Notes: generated by a model not told the origin, from the letters alone. A DNA stretch of 64,000 bases from Cercis canadensis (GCA_003255065.1 QAOA01006617.1:524427-588426); one strand, 5' to 3'. Shown: positions 27,095-38,960, counted from the first letter of the stretch. Made by a program: numbers and translations.

Positions 27095-27250
27095 TCAAGG
27101 GTCACCACAATCTTGCCAGCAAACAAGCATTGTAACACATCGCCGGAGAATATAGAACCTTGCTCTTTGCTCCTTCACCAATCTACTGCATCTCCGGGCA
27201 AAGGATTTAAAAGGGCTACAGCTAGTGCCTTCTTCCTCCATCATCACCAT
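27095..27250 (-). CDS. RTFL: DVL/ROTUNDIFOLIA-like small polypeptide (51 aa)
   Basis: Intronless 51-codon frame from ATG at 27250 to TGA at 27095. The conserved RTF/DVL domain is clear at residues about 21-46: [18 protein letters not shown] followed by VTMLVCWQD. Members are small plant peptides associated with the plasma membrane that restrict polar cell proliferation and alter leaf, fruit and stem shape when overexpressed. The short variable N-terminus is [20 protein letters not shown]; initiation could also use Met3 or Met4. An in-frame stop lies upstream (TAA before the CAC-AGC-GCA codons), so the frame does not extend further. Which family member it is cannot be decided here. Confidence 0.93.
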   Translation of the reverse strand: MVMMEEEGTSCSPFKSFARRCSRLVKEQRARFYILRRCVTMLVCWQDCGDP

Positions 27251-27460
27251 TTCCTTGCTTTCCCTGAAATCTGAAGTAGATGTAGGAGCAGGTGCTGCTA
27301 TAATTGCGCTGTGTTACCTAAACCTAAAAGGCTGATTGGTGATTGAAGATGTAATGTAATGGGGTTTCAGAGAAAGAAAGAGGGAGAGGAGAATTGAGAG
27401 GAAAAAAGAGGTAGAGATTTTCTAACAAAGTTTGGTGGTGAAGAGAAGTTTATCTAACGG

Positions 27461-27470
27461 GATTTATAAA
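27461..27470 (-). promoter_or_regulatory. Probable TATA box of the DVL/RTFL gene
   Basis: On the - strand this reads TTTATAAATC, about 210 bp upstream of the peptide ATG. This is a plausible core promoter with a leader of about 180 nt; assigned by position and motif only. Confidence 0.5.
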
Positions 27471-27619
27471 TTTGACGTACGAGGGAATTCCGACTGATTT
27501 GGGCTCCTTCTAATTGGAATGACATTTTTGACCCTATACATATGCAATATTATTTTGTATACTATACTGCGCATTGTCTCTATTTGCTTATACGATATTA
27601 TTCTCCTCCTCCTCCCTGT

Positions 27620-27726
27620 CTCTTTCGTTTTTTTATTTTTATTTATTTTTTATTCTCTTCTATATCCTTTCTACGTNTTTTATTTTTTTATTTATTTTTT
27701 ATTCTCTTCTATATCCTTTCTACGTT
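27620..27726. repeat. Single-N assembly joint with duplicated flanks
   Basis: The ~45 bp before the N at 27677, ending in tatcctttctacgt, are repeated immediately after it. Probably an unmerged contig overlap, not a tandem repeat. Confidence 0.7.
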
Positions 27727-27729
27727 AAC

Positions 27730-30443
27730 AACATGATCATATGACACTAAGCAATAGCTTAAGTAATCATGTACTTAGTCTTTAAGATTATAGAGATTCT
27801 ACTTTGAATTAAATCTTAGTATATGTGCTTTTGGTAATTGTGGTGTTATTATGATAATATTAATGATGATTTAAATGTTTGTTATTTTTTATATGAGAGT
27901 TACTTAAAAATATATTTAAATATATATTGTAATGTAAATATTTTATCTAAAAAAAAAAAAAACATGGTCACATGTTTACAGAAAAAGGGAAATGTATAAC
28001 TGAATATCCAACTTCAACATCAGCCATTATTTCCTCTCTTAATTAAAGAATTGATATGCAATTTTGAAGGTTTTTTTTTTCAAACACTCCTAAAAGTAAA
28101 CATTTTTATTTGGACTTAAGAATTTAAATAAAATTCAAACACAAATTTATCTTTATATAAATATGATTTTATTAACATAAACACAACACATGTAGCATGC
28201 ATAAGTTGTTTAGATTATCTCTAATAAAATTAAGTTCTAAGGTATAAATATCCATTCTCCAATTTTCTTAACTAAAAATTTTAACTTGTTTATCTAGTTA
28301 ATGACAAAAAAAAAAATCCAATTACAATCGGTTCAAGTGATTATCTAATTTTAACTTGTCTTATTATCCCTTGTTTGAGGTATATGTTCTAGTCCAAAGT
28401 TCATTGCATCCATGCATCCCCTTCTACAAAGAAGTGGGGAATTCCATGTCACATAGGAGCCTTGAAGGTAAATTTGGATTTTGAGGTACTTTTGCTTTTA
28501 ATTCCTTACTTCTTAAGACAAAGTTCAAACATTTGTTTCCCAAAAATAATATTAATTTTTCTCTAAGATGAAATTTAAAGATTAGGGTTTTATCAATATT
28601 TTTTTAATTTTTTTGGTAAAATAATGTCAAAATTTATTTAAAATAAGTAAGGAAATAAATAAATATAAAGAAAGCTAGATATCTTGGAAAAAGGCCCAGC
28701 CTTGAAACTAGATGGCAATTGTATAGATCTAGACTCGCATGATGGTGACATCGGCCGGGTTTGCACACTAATCACATGAAATATTAAGTTTTAATTTTAT
28801 CATATATATATATATATATATATCATTATCTTATGTTTCAGAAAAAAAAAAAAGTTGTGACAAAAAACTTAGTGTGTATTTTTGTTATGTTTCAATAGGA
28901 TATTTTAATGATTGAGTATATATTAATTATTAATTTTTGGTACATGACAATATAAATTCGATTAAAAAGAAGAAGAAAAAAAGACAAAACAATGGGTGAT
29001 TCTCAAGATCATCAACATAGGCATGACCACTAGTCAAATTCGAATTCTTTTAAATATATAAATTGACCATTAAAGAGAAAATAGAAAAAAAAAATCATTT
29101 AAAGTTGAAAAAAAAACAACTATTCTTATACTAAAATGTGGACATTTTTTGATCTGACATGCATTATATTGTCATGTTTTAATTTCAAGTATGATATGTT
29201 AATGTTAAGGGGGCAAGGATAAGGAAACTTCATTCCAAGATAATGAGGTACATACATATAAGGAGTAGTTTTTGTACAGAATTTGTTCTCAGCATATCTC
29301 ACTATTGGATGATTGAAGGAATAAAGAATCAGGGCCACTAAATGTGTGTGGAAGGAATAGATAATATTTGTGAATAGGAAAATATATATATATTGCCTCC
29401 CCTTTTTATTTACTCTGCTCCAGGGATTCCCATCATTTGGAATCCTTGGAATCATAGTTAAATTAGTATTTTTTTTAACATTAAAACTTAATTTTGAATG
29501 AATGGTTTTTTTTTTTTTTTTCATTAAGGGATTCCCATAACATTTATTTTTCCTTCTTTGTTCTTTAGTTAAATTATTTTTTGTGTTTCTGTTCTTTGGT
29601 TAATCAAGTAAACATTTTTTGTTACTTTATAATTTATTGTATATATTGTGAGTATTTATATCCTAAGTGAAAAAATAAGGGCTGATATTAAATTATTTAA
29701 TTACTTAGGGACTGACCTAGCTTGGACCAGACAATTTAAGATGGCTATCTCCTTAACTTGTAAGCTAGTCTTTGAACCTGTTTTTTGGATTGTAATTTTG
29801 TAAGTCTAAAGTTTTTTTTTTTTTGATTAAATAAGGCCATAACTTGTTTTAAAATCTAATGATTGGCAAACTACAGGATGACCACTGGTATATGTAGGTA
29901 TAGGGTAGTCTTAGTCTATATTCACTGAACTTGTTGCTTTGTTCCTTGCATATTTAAATTTGTTAGAGGTAAAATAAATGAAATATAGAATATATTCGCA
30001 CCTATACTATAGTACATTCCCACCCTTTTAAATTGGCAACGGGTACTCTTTTTCTCTCTAAAGTGATGCCTCAAATACTTTATTTATTCTAACAAAAGGA
30101 AAGGTTCCAAAGTATCAAATCCAAGAATATTTCTTTTGTATATTTAGGATTTGATATTTCTATATCTAAGGGGAAGGAAAAGATGTAGAACTGAATAATA
30201 TACTGAAATTATTATTAATAACCGATTCAATTTAAAATTTTAAGTTTTTAAGTGAAAATTTATGAATAATTTTATATCTAACATGTTATTGCATACAAAA
30301 ATTGAAGTGTGGATAAATCACATGCCCACTTATAAAATTCAATTTCTTGACTGTTTGGTCTAAGAAGCTTTGATACCATGTTAAGAACTGATTTAATTTA
30401 AAAACTTAAGCTTTAGTGAAAATTCAAAAATAAATTTATATTT

Positions 30444-30482
<39 letters not shown>

Positions 30483-32300
30483 TTTTTGTCAACTCTGGGA
30501 GACATTAGATTATTTTAAAAGAGAATCTTATAGAATTGGGTGCCAATCTGATTTTTGAGTTGATAACGTTGGAGATCGATCATCCTGTATGTCTGGAATT
30601 AAAAAAGGAGTTTCCTCACTTTTCATTATCACAAGCTCCACAACTAGTTTGCACAAATCCCACTTAAATTAATTACGACTCATGTTTTATGGGATGAATA
30701 AACTGAGTTGAAAATTTAGAACCATCCAAGAAAAGATTTTCGAAATGAATGAAAATTGCATCTGCTTTTGCATCCCAACAAATGTAGTAGATTACTCACC
30801 ACAANTGCATCCCAACAAATGTCACCACAACTTTCTAACATTGACCATCATTTCTTTGGTCGGTGGCTTCAAAATATTCAAAAAAATAGAGACAACTTTC
30901 TAACATAGACCAATGATAATTGAAATTAAGAATGTTTTTAGAAGTATATATATATTTTACTTTTAATTTTAACTTCGATTCTAAATTTAAATATAAAATT
31001 CACAAGCCATAAGACAACAATCAAACACATTCATTTTGACTATGGAAAATACTGATTGTGTTAAGTGTGGGTTGTGTTTTGTATTTTAATGTGCTTTCTA
31101 GAATTACTTGAGTTTTTATTTTTTTAAAATTTCAAATTTTCCTGTGTTTTTTTTAAAAAATTACACAATAACTATTAAATGCATATGTTAATATGACGTC
31201 TAATTTTGTCTTTTCCTAATATTATACTTTCAAAATAATCTATCAAAATTTGTTAGGCTCATAAAAATAACAGTTTTAATATTGTAAAGAAGCACTACGT
31301 TTGTAATAGTTTTTAAAAGTTGCTTGTTAGAAAAAAAAGATTATGCAAAACATGAGCCTTCCTAGAAAGTAATAGTGTAATACCAAACTAAATCTTCACA
31401 GGGAGACTGAGGCACTCTTTTTGGATTAGATTTTATTAGAACCTTATATGATTTATTACTATTTTTTAATGATGATTTATTATTAATTATTTATGGTCTT
31501 TTTAGTTTTTTTTTTTTTTGCTGTTGATATGATCATTTTAGATTATATCATATAAGTATGATTACTAGTTACTACAATCATCTGTTACAAACCAGATGTT
31601 ATCATATAAAACGAGGCCCGTCTATAGTCAACTCTATGGACCTGGGTTGGGTTTTAACTGGCCTGGGGTAGTTTTTTCTTGGGCCAGAGGCCTGTGGTAG
31701 ATGAATGAATGATAGAAGAATTAAATTCGTTCCAAAAAAAGGGAAAATCATATTCTTGCATCAGTAAATTATTATTAAGTTACTTAAATAAAAATATTTT
31801 TAGATAGGTCAGTTAAACTTTTTTCACAAGCTATCGACGCCTCTAAGGACAGAAAAATTAACAATTCTAATCCCATGTAATAAGAAGGGATTTGCTATGG
31901 TGCTATTTGCATTTGATACATGCAAAATTAACAATTCTAATAACAACTTTTTATATATATATATATATACAAAGTTGGAAATTTTTAGACAATTGTTTAA
32001 CTCTTTTTGCAGAAAAACTGTGTAACTTTTTACGTAAATAAAAGTTGCATTTTTTTTTTAATGAAAGGTATGCAACTTTACTAATAACAGTTTTGGTATG
32101 AAAGTTACAAAAGTGCATCAATGAGAGTTGGTTCAGTTGATGAAAATTGAAGCGTTTCTCTTGTAAAGCCTAAATTGTGAATTTAATAATGGATGATGTG
32201 ACATTGCCTCTACTATTGGTCAATTTTTAATAATAATGAAGAGTTCAAATTAAACTAACATGATATTGTCATGTCACTCTCCAATATGACTGGATGTAAA
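27730..32300. other. AT-rich intergenic region with microsatellites
   Basis: No gene supported. Contains (AT/TA)n tracts near 28802-28824, 30448-30477 and 31951-31968. A loosely repeated ~65-bp motif occurs at about 30220-30285 and 30385-30450 (ttaatttaaaa..ttaag..agtgaaaatt..), of a kind common as a dispersed plant repeat. A single-N joint at 30805 has duplicated flanks (tgcatcccaacaaatg). A 132-codon frame at 29126-29524 (-) is low-complexity and unrecognised. Confidence 0.35.
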
Positions 32301-32713
32301 TCTGCTGGAATTGATGTGTAAGTTTAAGAGTTCAATTGCAAAGAGACTATTATGTGCATAGTATAAATCTTTGTCTTGTCTAACTAGTCATAGTTCAAGG
32401 AGATATCAATCTACTATTGGTTTTGGATCTAGGTTTTTATTATTGCTAATGCCAAGTGCATGTCAGAGGCAGTTCATTAAACATAATGCTCTGTCTTCCT
32501 CAACCTTAAACATAAGTGTGTATACATTAGACACTTACATATGCTTCTATAGGTATCCAAAGTCTTTTTTTCTTTTTAAATAAAATTTAACCACAACATA
32601 TCTTTATCGATCTCTCCATTTACACACGGAAGAATGAAGATCACAAAAGACAACTATGATAAATTGTTCCGAAAAACTAATGTGAAGAAAAGAAATTATG
32701 GGGTAATTTTAAA

Positions 32714-33405
32714 ATACAAATAAAAAAAAAATATAACTTGTGTAAGATTTTTGTTATCTTTAATTGGTTAAGGGACTTGATCATTGAGTATTTTTTTTTT
32801 TAGTTTCTTATATGGTTCTCACATCTTTGGTGTGAAACTAATTTTCATTTGGACTTCGGCATACCCTAACTATTAGTGTTTCTAGTTGGGTTTGAACTCA
32901 TGACATTATCTTAAGATTCTCTCCACATGATCACACTTGATGGTTTGATCATTAAATATTTTATCATAAAGGTTTTGAACTAAAGTCCAAGTAAAATTTT
33001 GAGAATGAGATAAGCTACTCTTATTATATAGCCTCCAATAAATTAAAAAACAAATTGTNATACAAATAAAAAAAAAATATAACTTGTGTAAGATTTTTGT
33101 TATCTTTAATTGGTTAAGGGACTTGATCATTGAGTATTTTTTTTTTTAGTTTCTTATATGGTTCTCACATCTTTGGTGTGAAACTAATTTTCATTTGGAC
33201 TTCGGCATACCCTAACTATTAGTGTTTCTAGTTGGGTTTGAACTCCTGACATTATCTTAAGATTCTCTCCACATGATCACACTTGATGGTTTGATCATTG
33301 AATATTTTATCATAAAGGTTTTGAACTAAAGTCCAAGTAAAATTTTGAGAATGAGATAAGCTACTCTTATTATATAGCCTCCAATAAATTAAAAAACAAA
33401 TTGTA
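32714..33405. repeat. Near-identical 346-bp direct duplication around a single N
   Basis: Sequence 32714-33058 is repeated at 33060-33405 with only a handful of differences, separated by one N at 33059. It most likely represents two overlapping contig ends or two haplotypes joined end to end, upstream of the defensin gene, rather than a true tandem duplication. Confidence 0.7.
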
Positions 33406-33478
33406 TTTACTTGATGGGAAAACAAAAGTTTTAGAAGACAAAGAAAACATGATAGTACAGGGCGATGGAGGATTATTG

Positions 33479-33488
33479 GTATATATAC
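33479..33488 (+). promoter_or_regulatory. Probable TATA box of the defensin-like gene
   Basis: TATATATACC lies about 65-70 bp upstream of the ATG, followed by an RY-type CATGCA motif (33489-33494). The same arrangement is retained upstream of the broken relative (about 38035-38050), which supports its being the shared promoter. Confidence 0.55.
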
Positions 33489-33551
33489 CATGCATTATGT
33501 TGGTCTCAATTCATACACCTAGCTATATCTTCATCTTGAGGTCTAAGTTTC

Positions 33552-33887
33552 ATGGCTTCATCTAAAGCGTTTGCCCTCAGCGTCGTCCTGTTCTTGGTCC
33601 TCGTAGTTCCCACACATGGTTAGTCTCACAAATTAACTGATGTGTTTCTTTTTAATTTCTTGACGATAATAAACAGGTTTATACATACTTTTTCTTCTTT
33701 TTAACATGCAGCGGTAAAACCTTGTGAAACCAGAAATGGTAGCCGACATTGGTTTGGGCCTTGTCTCAGAAGTGGGCACTGTAGTGACCTGTGTGTGTCT
33801 ACAGAGGGAGCCTCGTATGGAGCGTGCCATGGCCACCACTGGTTCTTTTTCGTTCCACCCAAATGTTACTGTTACTTCAAATGTTAA
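33552..33887 (+). CDS. Defensin-like secreted cysteine-rich protein (80 aa)
   Basis: Two-exon gene: 33552-33618 and 33712-33887 (TAA), with a GT-AG intron splitting the codon at the end of the signal peptide, the usual plant defensin layout. Residues 1-23 (MASSKAFALSVVLFLVLVV..) form a secretion signal. The mature part of about 57 aa has eight cysteines spaced C-x10-C-x5-C-x3-C-x9-C, then C-x-C-x3-C at the end (KCYCYFKC), fitting the cysteine-stabilised alpha-beta defensin fold. A polyadenylation-type AATAAA lies at 34038-34043. The mature region is rich in His, Trp and Phe around residues 62-70, which is unusual for a defensin. Likely an extracellular host defence or signalling peptide; activity not inferable. 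Confidence 0.9.
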
Positions 33888-34550
33888 GCGAAATGAAAGC
33901 TTCTGTTTCAGCTTGAACACCGTGCCAGAAGTGCCATTCTATGTATTGTAAACGTGGTTGTTATGTATTAATACTATGTAGGCCTATCTGTGTCTGTATA
34001 TGTGTCTATCTACAATAAGTAAAACTCGAAAACCTTTAATAAAGCTTTGTCTTCCTCTAATATCATGAACTTCTTTTTAAAATATATAGAATTGTATCTG
34101 AAATAGCATAGACTTTATGTATTTATAGTATTGAATAATTTATTATAAATTGTGATTTTTATTGATTTATCTCTGTTGAATCATAAACTGTTATTGTGTT
34201 AACCGATATGCATGCTAAATTTAGATAAATTAAAATCTTATAGGACCCATTAAGTTCTTTATTACTTAAATGGTTTTACTTTTTTTTTGTGACTTGTTAC
34301 GTTATACTCATAATGTGCTTACTCCAAATGTAGGTCCCACCTCATCCAAAAGGGGAAAAGAAAAAACAAAAAATAGTGTCAACTTCCGAAAATTAACAGT
34401 TTGAAGCAAAATAAGTTTTTGATTAAATTAGTTCTTGCCTCTATTAATAATGCCAGAAAGTTTATTGTCACATTTTTTTTTGAGTTAGATGGCCATATGG
34501 CCAAAGATGTCATGGATTGAACTTGGAAAGGAGATGAGGGACAGTCTTTA

Positions 34551-35394
34551 GGCTCTGTTTGAGAGTTTTTTTGGAGGGGAGAGGAGAGGAGAGGAGAGGA
34601 GAGGAAAGGGAGGGAAAGGAAGGGAAAGGAAATGGAGGGGTTTTCCTCTCCTTTGTTTGGATGATTAAAATGAGGAAAAGGAAAGGAAAGGGAAGGAAAT
34701 GTCTTATTGTAAAATATTTTTACTAGTTTACCCTTTATTATCTTTTCACTCTTTTTTTCTAATTCAATTTTTTAATTATAAATGTAATTATTATTTATTT
34801 ATTAAAAAAATAAAAATTGACAATAACCGAATTCATACTCTAATTAAGTACATTTTCATAAAAAAGTAAAATTTCATAAATATTAAATTATTAATATATA
34901 ATATACACTTATTGCTTCTAATGAGTCATAAAAAAATTAATATACTATATATTTTCAAAAAGAAAATAAACTGTGCATCTGAAAAATTATGCAAATTCTA
35001 TTGCTTTATGGGTTGCAATTAATTAAATTAGAGTGATGATAAAAAGGATTATTTATAATTTTTTCATTAGATGGATATAATTAAAATTTTTAATTAGAAA
35101 TATAAAAGAATTACAATTTAAACATAAAACTTCAACTTTTTTGATTTCTTTTCTTATCCAACAATTCAATGGTGGTAGACAGTATGGGTAAATTAGTAAA
35201 TTAATTCTTTACCCCTCCAAACCCCCCAATTTGGGGGGTTGAAATTTGTGAATGAAAAAAGGAGTGCAAGGGTCAAAGTTTAACCCTTGGTCTCCTTCCC
35301 CTTTCAAACTTAAAACTCCCAAACAAGGGAGTGGACTCTCTCATTCCTCTCCTCTCCTCTCCTTTCCCCTCCAAAAGAACTCCCAAACATACCC
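34551..35394. mobile_element. Tourist-like (PIF/Harbinger) non-autonomous element, 844 bp
   Basis: Ends are inverted: GGCTCTGTTTGAGAGTTTTT on the left and, on the right, the complement of GGGTATGTTTGGGAGTTC. Both run into GGAGGGGAGAGGAGAGG-type purine tracts, which pair as opposite arms. TTA flanks both sides (34548-34550 and 35395-35397), the 3-bp target duplication of the superfamily. It is non-coding and AT-rich inside. It inserted into the unit-1 defensin segment; unit 2 lacks it. Confidence 0.8.
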
Positions 35395-36289
35395 TTAAGG
35401 TTGGAGGCGACTTCACTGACTCAGGCCTCTTCTCTATTGTCACACTTTCACAGGACTAAATATATATATATATATGGTTTAGTAGTTAAAAGTTTGGATA
35501 GTTTGTAAGAGATTAATTTGGGATTCGAACTTCTATACTAATTATATAACAAAAAAAAATTACATTTTGCATAAAATTATTGATTGTTTTAATTAAATAT
35601 ATATGACAAGTTTTACCACTACAAGAAAAAAAATGATTTTCTCATGGACAAAATCTATGAGAAAACACCAAAAAATACGTGAGAAACGCGTTTTTCAAGG
35701 ATTTTGGGTCACGAAAAAAACTCACATGATAAACCAAATTTCTCATAGACTTATTTTTGGCGTGAGAAAAATTTTTAAAAAATTTCTCACGGATTTTTCT
35801 TCATTAGAAATTTCGCAAGGTTTTTTTTTTTCTTCCTTATATCAATACTAAAGAAATTACAAAAATGGAAAACAAAAATTCAAAGAAAAATTAACAAAAA
35901 ATCATACATTATCACATTTAAATAAACTTTACAAAGTTTGATCTTAGACTTTACATATTTTACAATCCAAAAGAAACTAACTCAAGCAGTGATTACTATA
36001 AGAAACTAACTATAAATTAATAAAATTCATCAACCATAAAGTTAGAACAAAACAGAAAAATCCAAACAAAATAAACAAATGTATATGCAATTTTTCAACT
36101 ATTCTACACCATAATTGATTTTTCCTAAGATTCTGGTATAGAGTTGACAGAATTGCCTTTAGCACAAACTACAATAATGTAGAGGGTGCAGCTGCTAGAG
36201 ATGGATGCTTACGATTGTCTGACATTTGTCATATAAAAGAGTAATTAATTCAACATAAACATTAAACAAGTAACTAAATTAGCTAACCT

Positions 36290-36440
36290 TTAAACCCTAA
36301 CCCTAAACACCTAAACTCCCAAACACTAAACCCCTAAATCCCAAATCCTAAATTCTAAACTCCTAAACCCTAACCCTAAATCCTTAATACTAAACCTTAA
36401 CCCCTAACCCCTAAATGCCTAACCATAAACCCTAAACCAA
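36290..36440. repeat. Degenerate telomere-like CCCTAAA repeats
   Basis: About 20 imperfect copies of CCCTAAA/CCTAAAC-type heptamers within the CACTA element. They are too diverged and too internal to be a telomere; probably captured or expanded within the transposon. Confidence 0.7.
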
Positions 36441-36501
36441 AAATTGAACATAGTCTCTCTTAAACTTGAACAATTCAGGAATTATAAATTCCACATAATT
36501 A

Positions 36502-36807
36502 CCTAAAACAATCAAAATTTCTTATTAATTTTATAATATCCCAAAAAAATCCAAAAAATAGCACAATCATTCTACATAATTCATACAACAAAAGCCCTAA
36601 CAAAATTTAAAGCAATCTAACTAATTTAATTATTAAATCAATACAGTAAAGTTGCCTAAAACAGTCAAAATTTCTTATTAATTTTACAATATCTAAAAAA
36701 ATCCAAAAAATAGCAGAATCATTCTACACAATTCATACAACAAAAGCCCTAACAAAATTTAAAGCAATCTGACCAATTTTATCATTAAATCAATACAGTA
36801 AAGTTAC
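36502..36807. repeat. Tandem duplication, 2 x ~153 bp, inside the CACTA element
   Basis: Two adjacent copies beginning cctaaaaca(a/g)tcaaaatttc and ending near acagtaaagtt, about 93-95% alike by eye. Non-coding. Confidence 0.7.
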
Positions 36808-37500
36808 TTAAATTCGGATACCTATAGCAATCAACAAATCTTCCATCAAAACGAGGTATGCCTAAATCTATAATCACATGGACACGATTCTACAAACAAA
36901 AGATATAAAACCACAAAATAATCTACCCATAAACAAAAGAACTTCAAGTTTGGTTCAAAGACAAAAATATAAACTAGAAATGGGCAGAAATAGGCTAACC
37001 TCTACTTCAAAGCAAATAAACTAAGCTAGAAACTCCTTGACGTGGTCGGAAAAAAGGTGAAGAATGGCTGGAAAATTGAAATTGCATGGGGTAGAAGAGA
37101 GAAACCAAGGTGAGGAGAGGGAAAAATGAATATGAAAATGAGGAAGAAGTGCTACTGGGTGAGAAGAAATATCCAAAATTTTCACGGATTTTCTCACGGA
37201 TTTTGGGCTGTGAGAAATTTTAAAGTCCAAATTTTAATTTTAGTGAAACGGTGTGTTTCGTTTCTCACAGAAAAATTCATATTTCTCACAAATTTTTGTT
37301 TGTGAGAAATTTTGCAAGTTTTTTTTTTGTATGGAGTTTCTCACGGAAACTTTTTTTGTAAGAAAATCTGTGAGAAATTTAGAAAATTCAATCAAAATTT
37401 CAATTTTCTCACGGATTTTCTATGAGAAAATCTGTGAGAAATTCTTATTAATTGCTAATATGTGAGAATTCCGTGAGAAATCGTGTATTTTTTTGTAGTG

Positions 37501-37591
37501 TACCCTAACTAATGAGAAAATCTGTGAGAAATTCTTATTGATTGCTAATCTGTGAGAATTATGTGAGAAATCGAGTGTTTTTTTTGTAGTG
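37501..37591. mobile_element. Second copy of the CACTA 3' terminus
   Basis: After the first 3' end and its TAC, a ~91-bp block (tacc.taactaat plus ~75 bp of subterminal repeats) ends again in TTTTTTTTGTAGTG followed by TAC and another c.taactaatct. The duplicated block includes host flank as well as the transposon end. Confidence 0.75.
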
Positions 37592-37796
37592 TACCTTAAC
37601 TAATCTAATGTCCATATACATATCTCTCACCACTAATTTCTTGAAACCAATCTCATTTCCATCAATCACATTCATATATCATTAGTTTTTGAAAGTGTTG
37701 AAAGATATGAACCGATAAAATGAAAGGTCAAAAGGGAAATCTAATGACCTTTGGTTGATGATCAAAAGGGTTAGATATCACCCCACGAACTGCCGA

Positions 37797-38960
37797 ATCA
37801 TTTGGAATTGATGTGTAAGTTTATGAGTTCAATTGCAAAAAGACCATTATGTGCATAGTATAAAATTTTGTCTTATCCGATCGAGTAGCATTTTGGGAAT
37901 AGGTTAAGTTACTCTTATTATATAGTCTCCAATAAACTATATAAAAACAAAAAATTAATATTTAGTTGATGGAAAAAAAACAGTTTTAGAAGGGAAACGA
38001 AACATGATAATACAGGGCAATCAAGGATTATTGCTATATATACCATGCATTATGTTGGTCTCAATTCATACACCTAGCTATATCTGCATCTTGAGGTTTA
38101 AGCTTCACTGTTTCATCTAAAGCGTTCGTCCTGTGCTTGGCCCTCGTGGTTTTCACTCATGGTTAGTCTCTCAAATTAACTGATGTGTTCGATCTTTTAA
38201 TTTCTTGACGATAATAACCAAGTTTTGTATGTGTTTCTTCTTCTTCTTTTTCACATGCAGAGGAACAACCTTGTGAAATTAGAAAGGTTAGCCGAACTTG
38301 GACTGGTCCTTGTGTCCCAGTGAGCACTGTAGTGACCATTGTATGACTAAGGAGAGAGCTTTCTATGGAGCTTACCATGGTGACCACGTGTTCTTTGTCA
38401 AATGTTACTGCTACTTCATATGTTAAGCGAAGAGAAAATCCCCTGATTTTCAACAATAAAATAAACAAGTCTTCTGTTTCAGCTTGAACACCATGCCGGC
38501 AGTGCCATTCTATGTATTGGAAACGTGGTTGTTATATATTAATTCTATGTAGGCGTATCTTTGTATATTTGTCTATCTGCGATAAGTAAAACTCCAAAAC
38601 CTTTAATAAAACTTTTCATTCCTATACTATCATGAACTTCTTTTTAAAGTAGATAGAATTGTATCAGAAATAACATACACTTCTGTTTTGATTTAGGGTT
38701 TAATGGTTTAAGGATTTGGATAATTTGTAAGAGATTTGTGATTTGGACTTCTTGGCCGATTATATAACACAAAAATCACATTTCGCATGGAGTTATTGAT
38801 TATTCTAATTAAATATGAAAGTCTTACACTCCACATATTTCCATACCCATATCAATTGTTCCTAATTTTACAAAAACAACCTCACCAGCATCAATCACAT
38901 TCGCAATCACAATCGTATATTATTAGTTCTTTATAATCTTAATTACATTAGTACTTATTT
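37797..38960 (+). repeat. Defensin-bearing tandem segment, unit 2
   Basis: Same-orientation paralogue of unit 1, carrying the broken defensin relative with corresponding upstream and downstream sequence. It lacks both the 844-bp Tourist-like element and the CACTA element, so those insertions postdate the duplication or were never in this copy. Confidence 0.75.
38105..38426 (+). pseudogene. Broken defensin-like gene
   Basis: Paralogue of the intact defensin-like gene about 4.5 kb upstream. It keeps the promoter TATA, the signal-peptide region, the single intron at the same place and the cysteine-rich second exon ending in a CYCYF-type motif, but carries a few (about two or three) disabling changes, so it does not encode a complete product. 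The good overall similarity suggests a fairly recent tandem duplication followed by decay. Confidence 0.8.

Larger units (their letters stand above)
32305..34120 (+). repeat. Defensin-bearing tandem segment, unit 1
   Basis: From ggaattgatgtgtaagttt (about 32308) through the defensin gene and its 3' UTR, this segment is closely similar to about 37797-38690. Homology resumes at 35470-35616 and after the CACTA element, matching 38700 onward. The two units are in the same orientation and differ by later insertions in unit 1. Confidence 0.75.
35617..37500. mobile_element. Non-autonomous CACTA (En/Spm) element, 1.9 kb
   Basis: Left terminus is CACTACAAGAAAAAAA and the right terminus ends TTTTTTTGTAGTG. 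The 3-bp target duplication TAC lies directly on each side. Many subterminal copies of a tctgtgagaaatt-like motif occur in both orientations near the ends, as expected for transposase binding in this superfamily. No transposase frame is visible. Inside are a ~153-bp tandem duplication (36502-36654, 36655-36807) and degenerate telomere-like repeats (about 36290-36440). The empty site survives in the paralogous segment near 38830 (cttac followed by actcc). Confidence 0.88.

Noticed and set aside
29126-29524. 132-codon frame on the - strand
   Set aside because: Low-complexity AT-rich sequence, no family similarity.
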